8,141 bases of DNA from NCBI GenBank assembly GCA_029256665.1, contig JAQSXN010000147.1:1-8141 (forward strand). The letters run 5' to 3'. The translations under genes and the position numbers were made by a program. Position 1 is the first letter of the stretch; each line of letters begins with the position of its first letter. Shown piece by piece: positions 6,986 to 8,141 of the stretch. This DNA comes from Paenibacillus sp. GTDB taxonomy: Bacteria; Bacillota; Bacilli; Paenibacillales; Paenibacillaceae. The notes below the pieces were generated by a model. That model saw only the letters and a list, made by a program, of their open reading frames with translations. It made no database searches and was not told the origin of the DNA.

Positions 6986-8141
6986 TCCTCTCCTCCAGCC
7001 CGATGGCATTCGTCGCATGAAGCATGACACATTCTTCGTTGATCTCTTCCCGCATCAGAATCGCCGCGATGGTACCGCGATAGAATACCGCGCAACGATC
7101 CGCAATCTTCTGTATTTCCGGAATTTCCAGTGTATTGACAACGATGGTTTTCCCTTGTTTGGCCAGTTCAAGAATAAGCTTATAGATCTCTCGCTTCGCC
7201 CCGACGTCAATCCCTTGCGTAGGATTGTCGAAGAGAATAATGTCGGCGTTGGTGCGCAATGACCGCGCCAGGATGATCTTCTGCTGATTGCCGCCTGACA
7301 AGCTCGTGATCTTGTCTCGGTAACTCTCCGCTTTTATCGCAAGCATTCTTCTTAACTCCTCGTAGCGCTGAAGCTCTCGTCTCTTCCCTATTAACGGTTG
7401 TCTGGAATGGATCGCGTGCTCGGCAAGATACGTATTCTCGAGCAGGTTGAGGTCCGGAATGACGGAGTTTTCCTTGCGGTTCGCCGGCACCATCGCCACT
7501 CCGCACTTCATTACGCTTCGTATGCGATGAGGCTTGGGGCTTCGTCCGTAGAAGAGAAGTTTGCCGCCGACAGGCTGCAATACGCCGAAGATGGTCTGCA
7601 GAAGCTCTGAGCATCCCGATCCCTCCAGGCCGGTCAATGCAATAATTTCGCCCTGCCTTACGGTCATGTTTATGTTGTGAAATCGCTTGCCGCTGAGCTG
7701 CTTGAGTTCTATAATCGTGTCGCCCGCCTCGCGCCTTTCATATAAGACGTCGGATGAATACCGTTCCCCGACCATATGCCTCGCGATTTCTTCCGGCGTG
7801 GTGTGCATTAATGCATCCGATACAACAAACTTCCCGTTGCGAAGTACGGTGAAGCGGTCTGAAATCTGAAAGATCTCGGGCATCTTGTGAGAGATGAAGA
7901 TGAAGCTCTTGCCTGTATCCTTCAGTCTGCGGATGATGGCGAACAGTCGCTCTATCTCTTCATTGTTCAGCGCGGTGGTTGGTTCATCCAATATAACAAG
8001 CTTCGCATCCCCATGGAGCACCTTTGCGATTTCCAGCAGCTGTTTTTTTCCTGTATCCAGGTTGCCGGCGTATTCCATGGGGTCTATATCCACTCCCAGC
8101 TTGCTCATCAATGCGCTCGTCTCGTCGATCATTTCTTTCTT
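6957..8141 (-). CDS. CUT2-type sugar ABC transporter ATP-binding protein (RbsA/MglA/XylG-like), N-terminus beyond window
   Basis: The frame runs from the right edge to the TAA at 6957-6959, giving 394 of the usual roughly 500 residues; the first Walker A lies outside. This is the double-ATPase energising the neighbouring permease. The first nucleotide-binding half shows a signature loop with unusual residues ('NLDTGKKQ', 8063-8040, where relatives have LS-x-G), a normal Walker B 'LVILDEPTTAL' with the catalytic Glu codon at 7983-7985, and the H-loop 'ISHK' near 7889. The second half starts near 7710 ('IIELKQLSGKRF'). Its Walker A 'GLEGSGCSEL' (7599-7631) lacks the lysine, as is normal for RbsA second halves, and its signature 'LSGGNQQK' is intact. 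Its Walker B reads 'ILFDNPTQGIDVGAK', with Asn (7224-7226) where Glu is expected, and the switch region is 'NTLEIPE'. A periplasmic-type binding protein and the first ~105 residues probably lie upstream, outside the window. Substrate unknown. Confidence 0.9.
   Translation of the reverse strand, partial: KKEMIDETSALMSKLGVDIDPMEYAGNLDTGKKQLLEIAKVLHGDAKLVILDEPTTALNNEEIERLFAIIRRLKDTGKSFIFISHKMPEIFQISDRFTVLRNGKFVVSDALMHTTPEEIARHMVGERYSSDVLYERREAGDTIIELKQLSGKRFHNINMTVRQGEIIALTGLEGSGCSELLQTIFGVLQPVGGKLLFYGRSPKPHRIRSVMKCGVAMVPANRKENSVIPDLNLLENTYLAEHAIHSRQPLIGKRRELQRYEELRRMLAIKAESYRDKITSLSGGNQQKIILARSLRTNADIILFDNPTQGIDVGAKREIYKLILELAKQGKTIVVNTLEIPEIQKIADRCAVFYRGTIAAILMREEINEECVMLHATNAIGLEERSAPEDECQP
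6992..6996 (-). promoter_or_regulatory. Ribosome binding site of the permease, inside the ATPase gene
   Basis: GGAGG at 6996-6992 (minus strand) is six bases from the GTG at 6985 and lies within the last codons of the ATPase. A second GGAGG (6978-6974) abuts the ATG at 6973 with no spacer and could not serve it. Confidence 0.55.

Overview
The window looks like chromosomal DNA of a moderately GC-rich Paenibacillaceae-type Firmicute (Paenibacillus or Cohnella-like). The evidence is strong GGAGG-type ribosome binding sites, an LplA-type sugar-binding lipoprotein tail, a very long multidomain secreted glycosidase, and a permease relic of the LplC/YtcP type. The genus is inferred from gene style and is not proven.

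Left half, plus strand (1-4636): the 3' end of an extracellular sugar-binding protein of a CUT1-type ABC importer. After a 104-base gap with no visible terminator comes a 1292-residue secreted clan GH-A glycoside hydrolase. It has a signal peptide, an N-terminal jelly-roll domain, a TIM barrel with two catalytic glutamates, a beta-rich middle, a CBM9-like domain and two C-terminal ChiA_N/FnIII-like repeats. A strong intrinsic terminator follows. The likely logic is extracellular polysaccharide breakdown next to oligosaccharide capture. The 654-757 gap holds only the glycosidase ribosome binding site and two weak hairpins; I see no convincing sigma-A promoter.

Middle (4637-4987), no intact gene: the glycosidase terminator (about 4656-4698), a minus-strand relic of a CUT1 sugar permease that keeps the EAA loop (about 4742-4903), and the minus-strand terminator of the right-hand operon (about 4925-4965).

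Right half, minus strand (8141 down to 4988): an operon read right to left. It contains a CUT2-type (RbsA/MglA-like) double-ATPase cut by the window edge, an overlapping RbsC-like permease, and a PhyH-family Fe(II)/2-oxoglutarate dioxygenase. Tight spacing and the single terminator after the dioxygenase suggest one transcript. The natural reading is uptake of a small sugar or polyol-like compound linked to its oxidative modification, but the substrate cannot be read from the sequence.

I see no tRNA, rRNA, CRISPR array, insertion sequence or phage gene. Nothing here is clearly a new type of system. The most unusual points are the transporter-dioxygenase pairing, the altered second ATP site of the ATPase, and the permease relic held between two converging terminators.
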